Positions 35,419-44,790 are shown, numbered from the stretch's first letter. The stretch is 64,000 nucleotides of DNA from Solobacterium sp. (GCA_017404505.1 JAFRCE010000003.1:96999-160998), one strand, 5' to 3'. The notes: generated by a model from the letters alone, not told the origin. Numbers and translations are program-made.

Positions 35419-35443
35419 AGAAAACCGGAAATCATTCCGGTTT
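35419..35443 (-). terminator. ftsK terminator
   Basis: AACCGGAA pairs with TTTCCGGTT, followed by TTCTT on the minus strand; it overlaps the stop codon. Confidence 0.75.
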
Positions 35444-37957
35444 GATGTAGACTTCTCTTGGTTTGGAACCCTGGGCCGGACCGATGATACCGTCCGCTTC
35501 CAGTGCGTCGATGATACGGGCGCCGCGGTTGTAGCCGATGCCGAAGCGTCTCTGCAGAAGCGACGTCGAAGCTTTCTGAGCCTGGATGACATACTCCTTG
35601 ATTTCCTCGTACATCGGATCCTCGTTGACCGAGACGATACCGGCATTGCCGTCCACGCCTTCCAGCATGATGAAGTGGTCGTCATACTCCGGCTTGGCGC
35701 GCTTTTTGACGTCGTCCGTGATCTGCTTGACTTCCGCGTCCGTGACAAAGACACCCTGCACACGCTGGGCGGCACTCTGGCCGATCGGCATATACAGCAT
35801 GTCACCGTTGCCGAGCAGACGTTCGGCGCCGATATGGTCAAGGATGGTGCGTGAGTCGATGCCGCTCGATACGGCAAAGGCGATACGGCTCGGAATATTG
35901 GCCTTGATGATACCGGTGATGACATCGGTCGAAGGACGCTGGGTCGCGACGATCAGGTGAATACCGGCAGCACGAGCCAGCTGGGTGATACGCTGGATCG
36001 AAGATTCCACTTCCTTGCCGGCTACCGCCATCAGGTCAGCCAGCTCGTCGATGATCACGACGATATAAGGCATCGGTTTGGGAGCCGGTGAACCGTCCTC
36101 GTTGGGACGGCCGCCCTGGGCTCTGACACGTTCGTTGTACACTTCGATGTTTCGGACACCGCAGGACGCGAAGACGTTATAGCGTTCGTCCATCATCTGG
36201 ACGATGACTTTCAGGGCGTTGCTCGCTTTGGTCGGATCGTTGATGACCGGTCCGATCAGATGCGGCACGTCGTGATACGGCGTAAATTCGACTTTCTTCG
36301 GATCGACCAGCAGCAGCTTGACTTCATCCGGTTTCGTTCGCAGCAGCAGTGACATGATGATCGCGTTCATGCATACGGATTTACCGGAACCGGTGGCACC
36401 GGCGATCAGAAGATGCGGCATCTTGTCAAGCCGGCAGGTGATCGTCTGGCCAAGCAGGTCTTTGCCGACAACAAACAGCAGCTTGTTCTGGTTTTCTTTC
36501 TGGGAAAGCGAACGGAAGAGTTCGCGCATCTTGACCGGCGTCGATTTGACGTTCGGGATTTCCACGCCGACGGCGTTGCGGCCGGGAATCGGCGCTTCGA
36601 TACGGACGTCACGGGCGGCCAGCTGCATCTTGATGTTGTCGGTCAGACCGATGATGCGGGATACCTTGACGTTGACATCCGGGCGGATCTCAAACTGGGT
36701 GACGGAAGGACCGATATGGGTATCGATCAGTTCCGCTTCGATATCGAAGTTGCGCAGGATCGAGATCAGCAGTTCGCCCTTCTCCTTCGCCGCCTCCTCG
36801 TTTTCCGTATAGGCGGACGTGCGCTGCACTTCCTCCAGCAGCCGGTACGGATTCGGTGTCTTGTAATTCTTGAACGGATCGCGCTTCTTCCTTTCCGGAC
36901 TGACGGCTGTTTCCGCCGGTTTCGCGGCGGCCGGTTTTGCCGGTTCCTCCGGTTCTTCAACGACCGGTTCCGGTACCGGTGTCAGCTCGTCGATATCGAT
37001 GCTTTCCTGTTCATAATCCGGATAGGCAGGTTCCTCGATGACTTCCGGATAAACGGGCTTCGCCGGTCTCTGCGGGCGTTTGCCCGGGGCGTCCTGAAGC
37101 AGGTCGTCGATATTGATAAAGACGGATTCCTGAGAGGAAATGGTCTGGCCGGGAATGTGGACGACCTGGATCTCGCGGGTCTCTTCGTCCGGTGTGATAT
37201 TGACCAGCGTGGAAAGATACGGTTTGTCCGGTTCTCTTTGCGGATGGGTTTCCAGGATACTGGTATCGCTGGCTACCTCCTTGCCTTCCTCCGCCTGCAG
37301 ATCATATTTCTTTTTGCGGTTTTCTTTATGTTTCCGGATGAACTCCCAGATATTGAGCGGCTCACGCTGTTTCTTGGCCTGCTTCTCTTCCCTTTCCGGC
37401 ACACGGAAGAATTCCGCTACGGTGGCGAAGCTCTTCTTGTAGACGTCGAGGGAAACAGCCAGCAGCATCGCGATGATAAACAGCACGGCGATGACCAGGA
37501 CGGTGCCGCTGCGGCCGAACAGTGACGAAACCAGGCCGAACAGAACGGCGCCGAAAATACCGCCGCCCATCGTCCCCTGCACGTCAGCTTCAAAATAGGA
37601 GCTGATATTGGTGACAAAGGCGCTGGCCGGATCAAAACCGACGGTCTTCGGATCGGTCGCGACATAGGTGCACAGCATCAGCACCGCGGTGATCATCAGC
37701 AGCACCGGCAGCGGATTCTGCGGACCTTTGTCCTGTCTGTTCAGCAGTTTAACCGCGCTTAAAACAATCACCAGGCCCAATACCAGCCAGTACAGTTCAC
37801 CGAACAGATAACGGAGCACGTTGTAAATGAACGTGCCGATCATGCCGGAACGGGTCAGGCCGATAATAATGAATGCAGAAAGGATCACGATCGTGATCCA
37901 TTGTCTGAGTTCCTGGTTTTGTTCGCGTCTTTTCTGTGCCTTCGTTTTTCTTGGCAT
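35432..37957 (-). CDS. ftsK: DNA translocase FtsK/SpoIIIE
   Basis: The 841-residue protein has four to five N-terminal membrane segments (residues about 25-180), an acidic linker rich in Pro/Glu (to about 370), and the motor domain with Walker A IAGATGSGKSVCMNA, Walker B YIVVIIDELADLM and ATQRPSTDVITG. The C-terminal gamma winged helix ends near IGYNRGARIIDALEADGIIG. It pumps DNA through the division septum. A GAGGT ribosome binding site precedes ATG 37957, 9 bases after the RNase J-family gene. Confidence 0.97.
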   Translation of the reverse strand: MPRKTKAQKRREQNQELRQWITIVILSAFIIIGLTRSGMIGTFIYNVLRYLFGELYWLVLGLVIVLSAVKLLNRQDKGPQNPLPVLLMITAVLMLCTYVATDPKTVGFDPASAFVTNISSYFEADVQGTMGGGIFGAVLFGLVSSLFGRSGTVLVIAVLFIIAMLLAVSLDVYKKSFATVAEFFRVPEREEKQAKKQREPLNIWEFIRKHKENRKKKYDLQAEEGKEVASDTSILETHPQREPDKPYLSTLVNITPDEETREIQVVHIPGQTISSQESVFINIDDLLQDAPGKRPQRPAKPVYPEVIEEPAYPDYEQESIDIDELTPVPEPVVEEPEEPAKPAAAKPAETAVSPERKKRDPFKNYKTPNPYRLLEEVQRTSAYTENEEAAKEKGELLISILRNFDIEAELIDTHIGPSVTQFEIRPDVNVKVSRIIGLTDNIKMQLAARDVRIEAPIPGRNAVGVEIPNVKSTPVKMRELFRSLSQKENQNKLLFVVGKDLLGQTITCRLDKMPHLLIAGATGSGKSVCMNAIIMSLLLRTKPDEVKLLLVDPKKVEFTPYHDVPHLIGPVINDPTKASNALKVIVQMMDERYNVFASCGVRNIEVYNERVRAQGGRPNEDGSPAPKPMPYIVVIIDELADLMAVAGKEVESSIQRITQLARAAGIHLIVATQRPSTDVITGIIKANIPSRIAFAVSSGIDSRTILDHIGAERLLGNGDMLYMPIGQSAAQRVQGVFVTDAEVKQITDDVKKRAKPEYDDHFIMLEGVDGNAGIVSVNEDPMYEEIKEYVIQAQKASTSLLQRRFGIGYNRGARIIDALEADGIIGPAQGSKPREVYIKPE

Positions 37958-37965
37958 TCACTACC

Positions 37966-39636
37966 TCATTCAACTTTCGTATTGATTTCAACGATGGCCG
38001 GCAGGATCATCGGCCGCTTGCCGGTTTCCCGCATGACATAGCGGCTGATCTTTTCCCTTGCTTCCGAACGGCAGCTGAGGTTGTCATAACGGCCGTCCCG
38101 GACCGCATCGTTGATCGTTTTTTCCATAATATTGCCGACTTCCTTGACGATATAGTCCGCGTCCTTCAGATAGATGACACCACGGGACTGGACATCCGGT
38201 CCGCCGATGATTTCCTTGGTCGCGTGGTTGACGACGATGCCGACGATGATGGCACCGTCCGTGCTGAGAATCTCACGGTCTTTCAATATCATACCACTTT
38301 CGTCGAGTTTTTCAGATCCGGAAACCAGAACATTGTCAACCGGCACTTTGTCAAACTGCCGTTTCAGTTTGCCGTCCTGGATCACCGCCGCCAGACCATT
38401 ATCCATGACGATGATCTTATCGGCATTATAACCCATGCCGAGGGCGATGTTCGCATTGGCGATCAGCTGGCGATATTCACCCTTGACCGGAATGTAGTAT
38501 TTCGGTTTCATCAGGTAGATCATCATCTTCAGATCTTCGATGGATGCGTGCATCGTGAAGGTGCGCTTGGCATCGACGGTCAGCACTCTTCCCGCTTCCT
38601 TGTAAAGATCGTCTTCCATACCCGCTTCGTCACGTTCAGTACCCGGTACGGCCGGTGAAGCGATAATGATCGTGTCGGTCTTGCGGAATTCGATCATGTT
38701 GTCTTCCTTGGTCGCGATCTTATGGACTTTGCGGAAGATGGAATCACCGGTGCCGGCGATGATGACCAGCACGTTTTCGATATCGTTGCGGAACGATGAC
38801 GGCGCGATCTCGAGACCGGCCGGCACATGATAATAGCCGAGTTTTGCCATATCGGCCATTTCGTTGCGCAGTTCGGTATCATAGATCATGATCTTGCGGT
38901 TGTATTTGTTGGCCAGTTCAATGACTTCGATGACCCGGTAGATATTCTGATTGAACAGCGTGATGAACATTCTGTTTTCAGAATTTTCCAGATACTGTTC
39001 GATCAGCGGCGTGATCCGGTGATGCGGCGCGCTGTGGCCTTCTCTGGTCGAACCGACGGACTCGCACATCAGGGCGAGAACACCGGCCGTGCCAAGATCG
39101 GTGACATTGGAAAGGTCAAAGCGGAACGCTTCGTTTTTGGTGTCGTAGTCGACGATGAATTCACTCGAATACACGACATAGCCGTCTTCCGTGTTGATGG
39201 CGACGCCGAAGCCGTCGGCGATCGACTGGGTGGTGCCGAACGTGCGGATCTCGGTTTTGCCGATCTTGAATTTGGCATTGCGCATGACACGGTGAATGTT
39301 GAGGTCTTTCAGGCCCAGCTTCTTCGCCCTTCTCTCAAAGCAGAGAGCGGTCAGCGGCGCCATGTAGACCGGCACCTTCGGAACTTCCTGCAGAAGACTC
39401 GGCAGGGCCGCCATGACGTCGTCGTGGCCGTGGGTAATAAACACGGCTTTGATCCGTTCACGGTTTTCTTTCAAATATGTAAAGTCGGGAATGATCATCT
39501 CGACACCAAGCTGATCTCCCTCGGGGTATTTCATTCCGCATTCCATAACAAATATGTCGTCATTGTTTTCAACGACATACATGTTCTTGCCGTCCTCGTC
39601 AAGGCCGCCAAGCGCAAATATGCGTACGTTGCTCAT
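37966..39636 (-). CDS. RNase J-family protein with degenerate metal site
   Basis: The 556-residue protein aligns along its length with RNase J (metallo-beta-lactamase, beta-CASP and C-terminal domains). The metal-binding motifs are altered: the HxHxDH motif reads HGHDDV, the NHSI-type segment reads TQSIADGFG, the GDF segment reads SSEFI, and the late VHGEYR motif reads PVKGEYR. So most ligands of the usual two-metal site are lost. RNase J2 proteins of some Firmicutes show similar decay and act as partners of J1. It may be structural or regulatory. A GGAGG ribosome binding site precedes ATG 39636, and a TATAAT lies about 40 bases upstream. Confidence 0.85.
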   Translation of the reverse strand: MSNVRIFALGGLDEDGKNMYVVENNDDIFVMECGMKYPEGDQLGVEMIIPDFTYLKENRERIKAVFITHGHDDVMAALPSLLQEVPKVPVYMAPLTALCFERRAKKLGLKDLNIHRVMRNAKFKIGKTEIRTFGTTQSIADGFGVAINTEDGYVVYSSEFIVDYDTKNEAFRFDLSNVTDLGTAGVLALMCESVGSTREGHSAPHHRITPLIEQYLENSENRMFITLFNQNIYRVIEVIELANKYNRKIMIYDTELRNEMADMAKLGYYHVPAGLEIAPSSFRNDIENVLVIIAGTGDSIFRKVHKIATKEDNMIEFRKTDTIIIASPAVPGTERDEAGMEDDLYKEAGRVLTVDAKRTFTMHASIEDLKMMIYLMKPKYYIPVKGEYRQLIANANIALGMGYNADKIIVMDNGLAAVIQDGKLKRQFDKVPVDNVLVSGSEKLDESGMILKDREILSTDGAIIVGIVVNHATKEIIGGPDVQSRGVIYLKDADYIVKEVGNIMEKTINDAVRDGRYDNLSCRSEAREKISRYVMRETGKRPMILPAIVEINTKVE

Positions 39637-39689
39637 AGTATTATCCTCCGATAGCAGTTCATTCTGATTCTATCTTATTATACAGGATA

Positions 39690-41129
39690 TCAGACCGCTT
39701 TGCCATCCAGAGAGAAACTGTGGCAGGCCGTGATCTCAACTTCGACGATCTGGCCCTCCAGACCTTCGGGACCGGTGAAATTGACCAGTTTGTTATGCTC
39801 GGAATAGCCGGAGTAAACATTCTCGTTTTTCTTCGAGCGGCCTTCGCAGAGCACCTGCAGACGGCGGTGAAGATAGGCGCTGTTGTTGCGGGAGGCGTGT
39901 TCGGCCAGCCGTTCGTTGAGGATCTGCAGCCGTTCCTTCTTTACCGAAAGCGGGATAGAATCTTCCATCCGGGCCGCCGGGGTGCCTTCCCGCGGTGAAT
40001 AAACAAACGAGTACGCCATGTCGAAACGGCAGTAGTCGACGAGATCCAGCGTTTCCTGAAACTGCTCGTCCGTCTCCTGCGGGAAACCGACGATCAGATC
40101 CGTAGTGAACGTGATGTCCGGGATGCGTGCTTTCATTTCGTCGACCAGTTTCTTAAACGAATCACTGGTGTAGCCGCGGTTCATGCGGCGCAGAACTTCG
40201 TCACTGCCCGACTGCACCGGCAGATGCAGAGACGGCATGATGTTGGGATATTCCTTCATCGCGTCGATGGTCGTCACGCTGTAGTCACGGGGATGCGACG
40301 TATAGAAGCGGATGCGGTCGATGCCGGTTTCGGCCGTCGCCTTCAGCAGGCCGGTAAAACCGTCTTCCAGGCCGAGGTCCTTGCCATAGGCGTTGACATT
40401 CTGGCCGAGCAGGACAACTTCCTTCGCCCCGGATGCCTTTAACTGCCGCACTTCATCAATAATGTCTTCCTGACGGCGCGAGCGTTCCTTACCGCGTGTA
40501 TAGGGCACGATGCAGTAGGTGCAGAACTTGTTGCAGCCATACATGATATTGACATAGCCCTTGCAGGTGCTTGAACGGCGCACCGGCAGGTTTTCGACGA
40601 CTCTGCCCTCTTCGGAAAGCACTTCGACCACTCTTTCGTGGCTGCGGCTGACCTGATATAAAAGGTCGGGCAGCCGGAAAATATTGTGGGTGCCGAAAAT
40701 CAGGTCGACCTGACGGTAGCTGTCAAGGACCCGTCTGACGATGGCTTCTTCCTGGGCCATGCAGCCGCATAACACGATCACCCTGTCCGGATGTTCTTTT
40801 TTCCACGGTTTCAGGGAACCGATCTCACCGAGAACGCGCTCTTCGGCAGCCTGACGGACGGCACAGGTATTGAAAATCAGCACGTCGCCTTCTTCCGGAA
40901 CCTCGGTGCGGATATAGCCCATCAGTTCCAGCATGCCGGCCATTGTTTCGCCGTCTCTGACATTGGCCTGACAGCCGTACGTGCGGATATAGTATTTCTT
41001 TCCCTGGCCGAGCCGGGCAGCGCTGTCGCTCAGTCGGAACATGTCATCCTGGATGTCAGCGGCTGTCTTCGACCTTCTGGCCGCCTGCTTCTGATCAGGG
41101 AGGATATAGTTTTCTTCTTTTCTTTTCAT
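39690..41129 (-). CDS. miaB: tRNA-2-methylthio-N6-dimethylallyladenosine synthase MiaB
   Basis: The 479-residue protein has an N-terminal UPF0004 domain (YYIRTYGCQANVRDGE), the radical SAM site YGCNKFCTYCIVPYTRG (CxxxCxxC) and a C-terminal TRAM domain. It adds the methylthio group to modified A37 of tRNAs. Start ATG 41129 has TATAAT seven bases upstream and no ribosome binding site, so the mRNA is probably leaderless. It lies downstream of a ferredoxin gene with its own terminator. Confidence 0.96.
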   Translation of the reverse strand: MKRKEENYILPDQKQAARRSKTAADIQDDMFRLSDSAARLGQGKKYYIRTYGCQANVRDGETMAGMLELMGYIRTEVPEEGDVLIFNTCAVRQAAEERVLGEIGSLKPWKKEHPDRVIVLCGCMAQEEAIVRRVLDSYRQVDLIFGTHNIFRLPDLLYQVSRSHERVVEVLSEEGRVVENLPVRRSSTCKGYVNIMYGCNKFCTYCIVPYTRGKERSRRQEDIIDEVRQLKASGAKEVVLLGQNVNAYGKDLGLEDGFTGLLKATAETGIDRIRFYTSHPRDYSVTTIDAMKEYPNIMPSLHLPVQSGSDEVLRRMNRGYTSDSFKKLVDEMKARIPDITFTTDLIVGFPQETDEQFQETLDLVDYCRFDMAYSFVYSPREGTPAARMEDSIPLSVKKERLQILNERLAEHASRNNSAYLHRRLQVLCEGRSKKNENVYSGYSEHNKLVNFTGPEGLEGQIVEVEITACHSFSLDGKAV

Positions 41130-41136
41130 AGGCGTA

Positions 41137-41142
41137 ATTATA
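41137..41142 (-). promoter_or_regulatory. -10 box TGC-TATAAT, leaderless start of miaB
   Basis: TATAAT with an extended TGC lies seven bases upstream of ATG 41129 on the minus strand. No ribosome binding site is present. Confidence 0.6.
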
Positions 41143-41154
41143 GCAGTTTCAAAA

Positions 41155-41187
41155 CCAGAAAAAAACTGACATTTCTGTCAGCTTTTT
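41155..41187 (-). terminator. Ferredoxin gene terminator
   Basis: CTGACA pairs with TGTCAG around a four-base loop (41166-41181), followed by seven T residues on the minus strand. Confidence 0.85.
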
Positions 41188-41189
41188 TA

Positions 41190-41369
41190 CTATTCTTTTT
41201 CCTTAATAGCTTCTACCGGGCAGACACCTGTGCAGGAGAGGCATGTTATACATACATCCTCATTGCATACGGACTTTCCTTCATCGTCTAAAGACAGTGC
41301 TTCTACCGGGCATGTACCTACGCAGGCACCGCAGCCGACGCATAATTCTCTATCAATTGTTACTGGCAT
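41190..41369 (-). CDS. Small 2[4Fe-4S] ferredoxin
   Basis: From ATG 41369 the protein has 59 residues with two CxxCxxCxxxCP clusters: CVGCGACVGTCPVEAL and CITCLSCTGVCPVEAI. It is a clostridial-type low-potential electron carrier. AGAGGAGG precedes the start, which is therefore preferred over the longer open frame. A strong promoter and a terminator flank it, so it is a single-gene unit. Confidence 0.95.
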   Translation of the reverse strand: MPVTIDRELCVGCGACVGTCPVEALSLDDEGKSVCNEDVCITCLSCTGVCPVEAIKEKE

Positions 41370-41391
41370 GAAACTTTCCTCCTCTAAAGTG

Positions 41392-41420
41392 ATTATAATA
41401 CTGTTTTGACCGCGATTCAA
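41392..41420 (-). promoter_or_regulatory. Ferredoxin promoter
   Basis: TTGAAT (41415-41420) and a perfect TATAAT (41392-41397) are 17 bases apart on the minus strand. Confidence 0.8.
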
Positions 41421-41473
41421 TATTCAGTGATTTGCGAATCACGATGAATTTTTCTGGTAATTAACAATGTAAA

Positions 41474-42244
41474 TCATTCCGGCCGTTTCTGGATCCTGGT
41501 AATCCGCACGGCCCGGTTTGTCTCATCGTCCACTTCGATCAGACAGCCGCAGATCACGACACGTCCGGAAGCAGGCTTATAGTAAGTCGGCATGTCATCG
41601 AGCAGACGGGACAGCACTTCGCCGGTATCCCGGCCGAGGACACTGTCATAAGGTCCGCACATACCGGTATCCGTGATAAAGGCGCAGCCGTTGATGATCG
41701 TTTCGTCCGCTGTCTGAACATGTGTGTGCGTACCGATCACCGCTGTGACTTTTCCGGAAAAATAACGGGCAAACAGGATTTTTTCACTGGTCGCTTCACC
41801 ATGCAGATCGACGATGATGATATCCGCCTCAAGCCCCTTCATCAGTTCTTCCATTACCGGGATCGGATGCGCCGTCGCATTCATGAAGGCCATGCCGAGA
41901 ATGTTGATGACAGCGATCCGCTTGCCGTGGCATTCTTTGATGACACAGGAACTTCCGGCATGCAGAGGTTCCATATTGGCCGGCCGGATCATGGCAGGAC
42001 AGTCATTGATATCATCCAGGATCTCACGTTTGGAAAAAGCGTGATTGCCAAGTGTGATGACATCGGCACCGGCAGCCATCAGCTGTTTATAGATCTTTTT
42101 GGTGATGCCCTTTCCATGGGCGGCGTTCTCACCGTTGACAATGGTGAAATCGGCTCCGTACTCACGCTGCAGTGCGGGTAGATCACGTACCACTGCTTCG
42201 CGGCCGCTGCGGGCGACTACATCACCCAGAAACAGGATATTCAT
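41474..42244 (-). CDS. ymdB: YmdB-like metallophosphoesterase (2',3'-cyclic nucleotide phosphodiesterase family)
   Basis: The 256-residue protein has the phosphoesterase motifs LFLGDVVARSGR, NGENAAHGKG, TLGNHAF and VIGTHTHVQTAD, matching the TIGR00282/YmdB family, which in Bacillus subtilis hydrolyses cyclic nucleotides and affects biofilm choice. It follows rny, as in Bacillus. ATG 42244 matches the family N-terminus but has no ribosome binding site. A terminator-like hairpin that competes with another hairpin stands directly in front of the start, which suggests attenuation. Confidence 0.95.
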   Translation of the reverse strand: MNILFLGDVVARSGREAVVRDLPALQREYGADFTIVNGENAAHGKGITKKIYKQLMAAGADVITLGNHAFSKREILDDINDCPAMIRPANMEPLHAGSSCVIKECHGKRIAVINILGMAFMNATAHPIPVMEELMKGLEADIIIVDLHGEATSEKILFARYFSGKVTAVIGTHTHVQTADETIINGCAFITDTGMCGPYDSVLGRDTGEVLSRLLDDMPTYYKPASGRVVICGCLIEVDDETNRAVRITRIQKRPE

Positions 42245-42250
42245 TGAAAC

Positions 42251-42287
42251 AAAAGCCCTTCCGACAGGGCCGTAAAAAAACCCTGTC
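42251..42287 (-). promoter_or_regulatory. Possible attenuator ahead of ymdB
   Basis: On the minus strand GACAGGG (42287-42281) can pair with CCCTGTC (42269-42263). Alternatively GCCCT (42270-42266) pairs with AGGGC (42259-42255) followed by TTTTGTTT. The two foldings share bases 42266-42269, so they exclude each other. The terminator form ends right before ATG 42244. Confidence 0.45.
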
Positions 42288-42430
42288 TATATATGGCCTA
42301 ATCATATCATGAAAAACAGGCCGGTTCATACGAAAGGTTCTATATAATTTGCTGCATATGACAGAAAAGCGGCTGTGTCTTTTTGCCGCGCAGAAGCGGA
42401 CCGCGCATCCGCTTCCGGCCTTCCGAAAGC

Positions 42431-42462
42431 AAAAAAAAGAACACCGGAATTTCCGATGTTCT
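42431..42462 (-). terminator. rny terminator
   Basis: AGAACATCGG pairs with CCGGTGTTCT (one wobble) around a short loop, followed by a run of T residues on the minus strand. Confidence 0.8.
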
Positions 42463-42470
42463 TCGTTCTG

Positions 42471-44024
42471 TCAGCGGGCAAGTTCCTGAACACGCAGTTC
42501 GCGGATCAGGGTAACCTTGATCTGACCCGGATAGGTCAGCTCGTTTTCGATACGCTCACGGATATCATGGGCGATCTTGACCATCGTGATGTCGTCGACG
42601 ACTTCCGGCTTGACCATGACTCTGACTTCACGGCCGGCCTGGATGGCAAATGCCTTCTCGACGCCTTCGAATTCACCGGCCAGTTTTTCCAAAGCTTCCA
42701 GACGGTTGATATAGCCTTCCATGGATTCATAGCGGGCTCCCGGACGGGCGGCCGACAGCGTATCGGCAGCGGCGACGAGGATGGCGATGATATCGCTTGG
42801 TTCGCTGTCCCCGTGATGGGAAGCGATGGCATTGACAACGATCTCGTTTTCACCGTACTTCTTGGCAACCTTGACACCGAGGTCGACGTGCGAGCCTTCC
42901 TGTTCAAAGTCAAGCGCCTTGCCGATGTCATGGAGAAGACCGGCGCGCTTTGCCAGGACCTGATTCAGACCGAGTTCAGCAGCCATCATTCCGGCAAACG
43001 TCGCGACTTCCATCGAGTGTTCCAGACCGTTCTGGCCATAGCTGTAACGGAAACGCAGGCGGCCGAGCAGACGGATCAGTTCTTTGTTCATACGGCCGAT
43101 ACCGAGTTTGAAGATAGCATCGTTGCCGATCCTGAAGATCGTGTCTTCCAGTTCTTTTGTGACTTTCTCAACGACTTCCTCGATGCGGCCCGGCTGGATA
43201 CGGCCGTCTTTCATGAGGATCTCAAGAGACTGTCTGGCGATCTCGCGGCGGATCGGATCAAAGCAGGACACGGTAATGATATCCGGTGTGTCATCGATGA
43301 TCAGATCGACACCGGTAGCCTGTTCGATTGCCTTGATATTGCGGCCTTCACGGCCGATGATACGGCCCTTCATTTCCTCACTCGGCAGGGTCACGGTCGC
43401 GACGGTTCTTTCGATCGTCTCTTCCTGAGAGTATCTCTGAATGGCCAGCGAGATGATATTTCTGGCATTCTCGGCAGCTTTTGTTTCTGCTTCTTCCTGC
43501 TGTTCGTGAAGGTAGGCGGCGATTTCCTTTTCGGTCCGCTTTTCAACGATCTCCATCAGTTCCTTTTTGGCGTCTTCCTGGGTCATGTTGGAAACGCGTT
43601 CAAGGACGGTAACTTCTTCGTTGATCTTCTGTCTGAGTTCTTCCTCCATTTTGCTGAGATTTGCAAGTTTGGAATCAGCCAGCTTTTCTTTTTCACTGAC
43701 TTTCTTTTCTTTTTGTACAAGATTCTCTTCACGGAAATTCAGACTGTCCTCGCGACGTACGAGTTTGTTTTCAGTCTGCTGAATTTTATCACGCTGACTT
43801 TTGATTTCCTTTTCAGCCTGAAGTTTCATTTCGTAAACCTGCTGTTTACCGTCAAGATTGGCCTGACGGATCGTGGTTTCCGCTTTTGAATTTGCTTCAT
43901 CAAGAATATCCTGAGACTTTTCCCTGGAACGGTCCAGTCCCATTTTGCCGGCAATCAGCATGATCACGATGCCGATTGCAACACCTACAATACCAGCGAA
44001 CAGGAAGATGATAGAATTTGGCAT
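42471..44024 (-). CDS. rny: Ribonuclease Y
   Basis: The 517-residue protein has an N-terminal membrane anchor (residues about 4-24), a long coiled coil (about 30-200), a KH domain with RIIGREGRNIKAIEQATG near 220, and an HD domain with AKRAGLLHDIGKALD. RNase Y starts mRNA decay at the membrane of Firmicutes. A GGAGGAG site precedes ATG 44024, and a strong promoter drives it. Confidence 0.98.
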   Translation of the reverse strand: MPNSIIFLFAGIVGVAIGIVIMLIAGKMGLDRSREKSQDILDEANSKAETTIRQANLDGKQQVYEMKLQAEKEIKSQRDKIQQTENKLVRREDSLNFREENLVQKEKKVSEKEKLADSKLANLSKMEEELRQKINEEVTVLERVSNMTQEDAKKELMEIVEKRTEKEIAAYLHEQQEEAETKAAENARNIISLAIQRYSQEETIERTVATVTLPSEEMKGRIIGREGRNIKAIEQATGVDLIIDDTPDIITVSCFDPIRREIARQSLEILMKDGRIQPGRIEEVVEKVTKELEDTIFRIGNDAIFKLGIGRMNKELIRLLGRLRFRYSYGQNGLEHSMEVATFAGMMAAELGLNQVLAKRAGLLHDIGKALDFEQEGSHVDLGVKVAKKYGENEIVVNAIASHHGDSEPSDIIAILVAAADTLSAARPGARYESMEGYINRLEALEKLAGEFEGVEKAFAIQAGREVRVMVKPEVVDDITMVKIAHDIRERIENELTYPGQIKVTLIRELRVQELAR

Positions 44025-44077
44025 AATTTCTCCTCCCCATTTCGTTGTATGAGACAGATGATGTACTCACCCGCATT

Positions 44078-44106
44078 ATTATATCGTTTTCACCCTTTTT
44101 TCACAA
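44078..44106 (-). promoter_or_regulatory. rny promoter
   Basis: TTGTGA (44101-44106) and a perfect TATAAT (44078-44083) are 17 bases apart on the minus strand. Confidence 0.85.
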
Positions 44107-44135
44107 GCGTGGAAAACGGAATCCCCCGCCGGATA

Positions 44136-44169
44136 TGAAAAAGACGGAAACATGCGATTTTTCCGTCTT
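44136..44169 (-). terminator. Sugar acetyltransferase terminator
   Basis: GACGGAAA pairs with TTTCCGTC, followed by TTTTTC on the minus strand, directly after the stop codon. Confidence 0.85.
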
Positions 44170-44172
44170 TCG

Positions 44173-44790
44173 TTATTTCAGAAATTCTTCCACGTCGACC
44201 TTGCGGCCATGGTCGTATGTGCCCTTTTCCGCTTCACCGATTTCCCGTACCGGCCGGCATGGAATGCCCATGGCGACCACATTGGCGGGAATGTCCTTCG
44301 TGACGATCGAACCGGCGGCGACGACACTGCCGCGTCCGATGCGCACACCCGGCAGGACGACACTCTGCGCGCCGATCCAGACATCGTCCTCGATGACGAT
44401 TTCCTTCACATACTGCAGACCTTTGCGGCGCAGGTCCGGATCGAGCGGATGGTTGGCGGTCGTCAGGGTGACGTGCGGCCCGAAGAATACGTTATTGCCG
44501 ATATGAATGTCGGCATCATCCACGCATGTCAGGCCGAAATTGGCATAGACATTGTCTTTCAGATACAGATGCCGGCCGCCCCAGTTGGCGTAGAACGGCG
44601 GTTCCAGATGACATCCTTCGCCGCATTCCGCCAGCATTCTCTGCAGCAGTTCCTGACGCTTCTCATGATCATAGGGACCGGTCTGGTTGTATTCATTCTG
44701 CAGAACGATGGCCGCTTTCTGTTCTTCCATCAGATCGGGATCGGCCGGATCATAGATCAGTCCGGCATTCATTCGCTCTCTCTGTGTCAT
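44173..44790 (-). CDS. Maltose/galactoside O-acetyltransferase family protein
   Basis: The 205-residue protein has the N-terminal Mac domain (MNAGLIYDPADPDL) and a left-handed beta-helix made of hexapeptides (VVLPGVRIGRGSVVAAGSI), with the catalytic His in TANHPLDPDLRR. It transfers acetyl groups from acetyl-CoA to sugars. ATG 44790 is chosen for the GAGG just upstream; the frame is open to 44817. It starts 13 bases after the zinc-ribbon gene, so they are co-transcribed. Confidence 0.93.
   Translation of the reverse strand: MTQRERMNAGLIYDPADPDLMEEQKAAIVLQNEYNQTGPYDHEKRQELLQRMLAECGEGCHLEPPFYANWGGRHLYLKDNVYANFGLTCVDDADIHIGNNVFFGPHVTLTTANHPLDPDLRRKGLQYVKEIVIEDDVWIGAQSVVLPGVRIGRGSVVAAGSIVTKDIPANVVAMGIPCRPVREIGEAEKGTYDHGRKVDVEEFLK

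Noticed and set aside
41418..41445. Hairpin GTGATT/AATCAC between ymdB and the ferredoxin gene
   Set aside because: The T-run after it is short and on the plus strand only, where no gene ends; it overlaps the ferredoxin -35 side. I could not assign a role.
42375..43889. Plus-strand open frame (504 codons) opposite rny
   Set aside because: It is antisense to RNase Y, whose anchor, KH and HD domains are intact.
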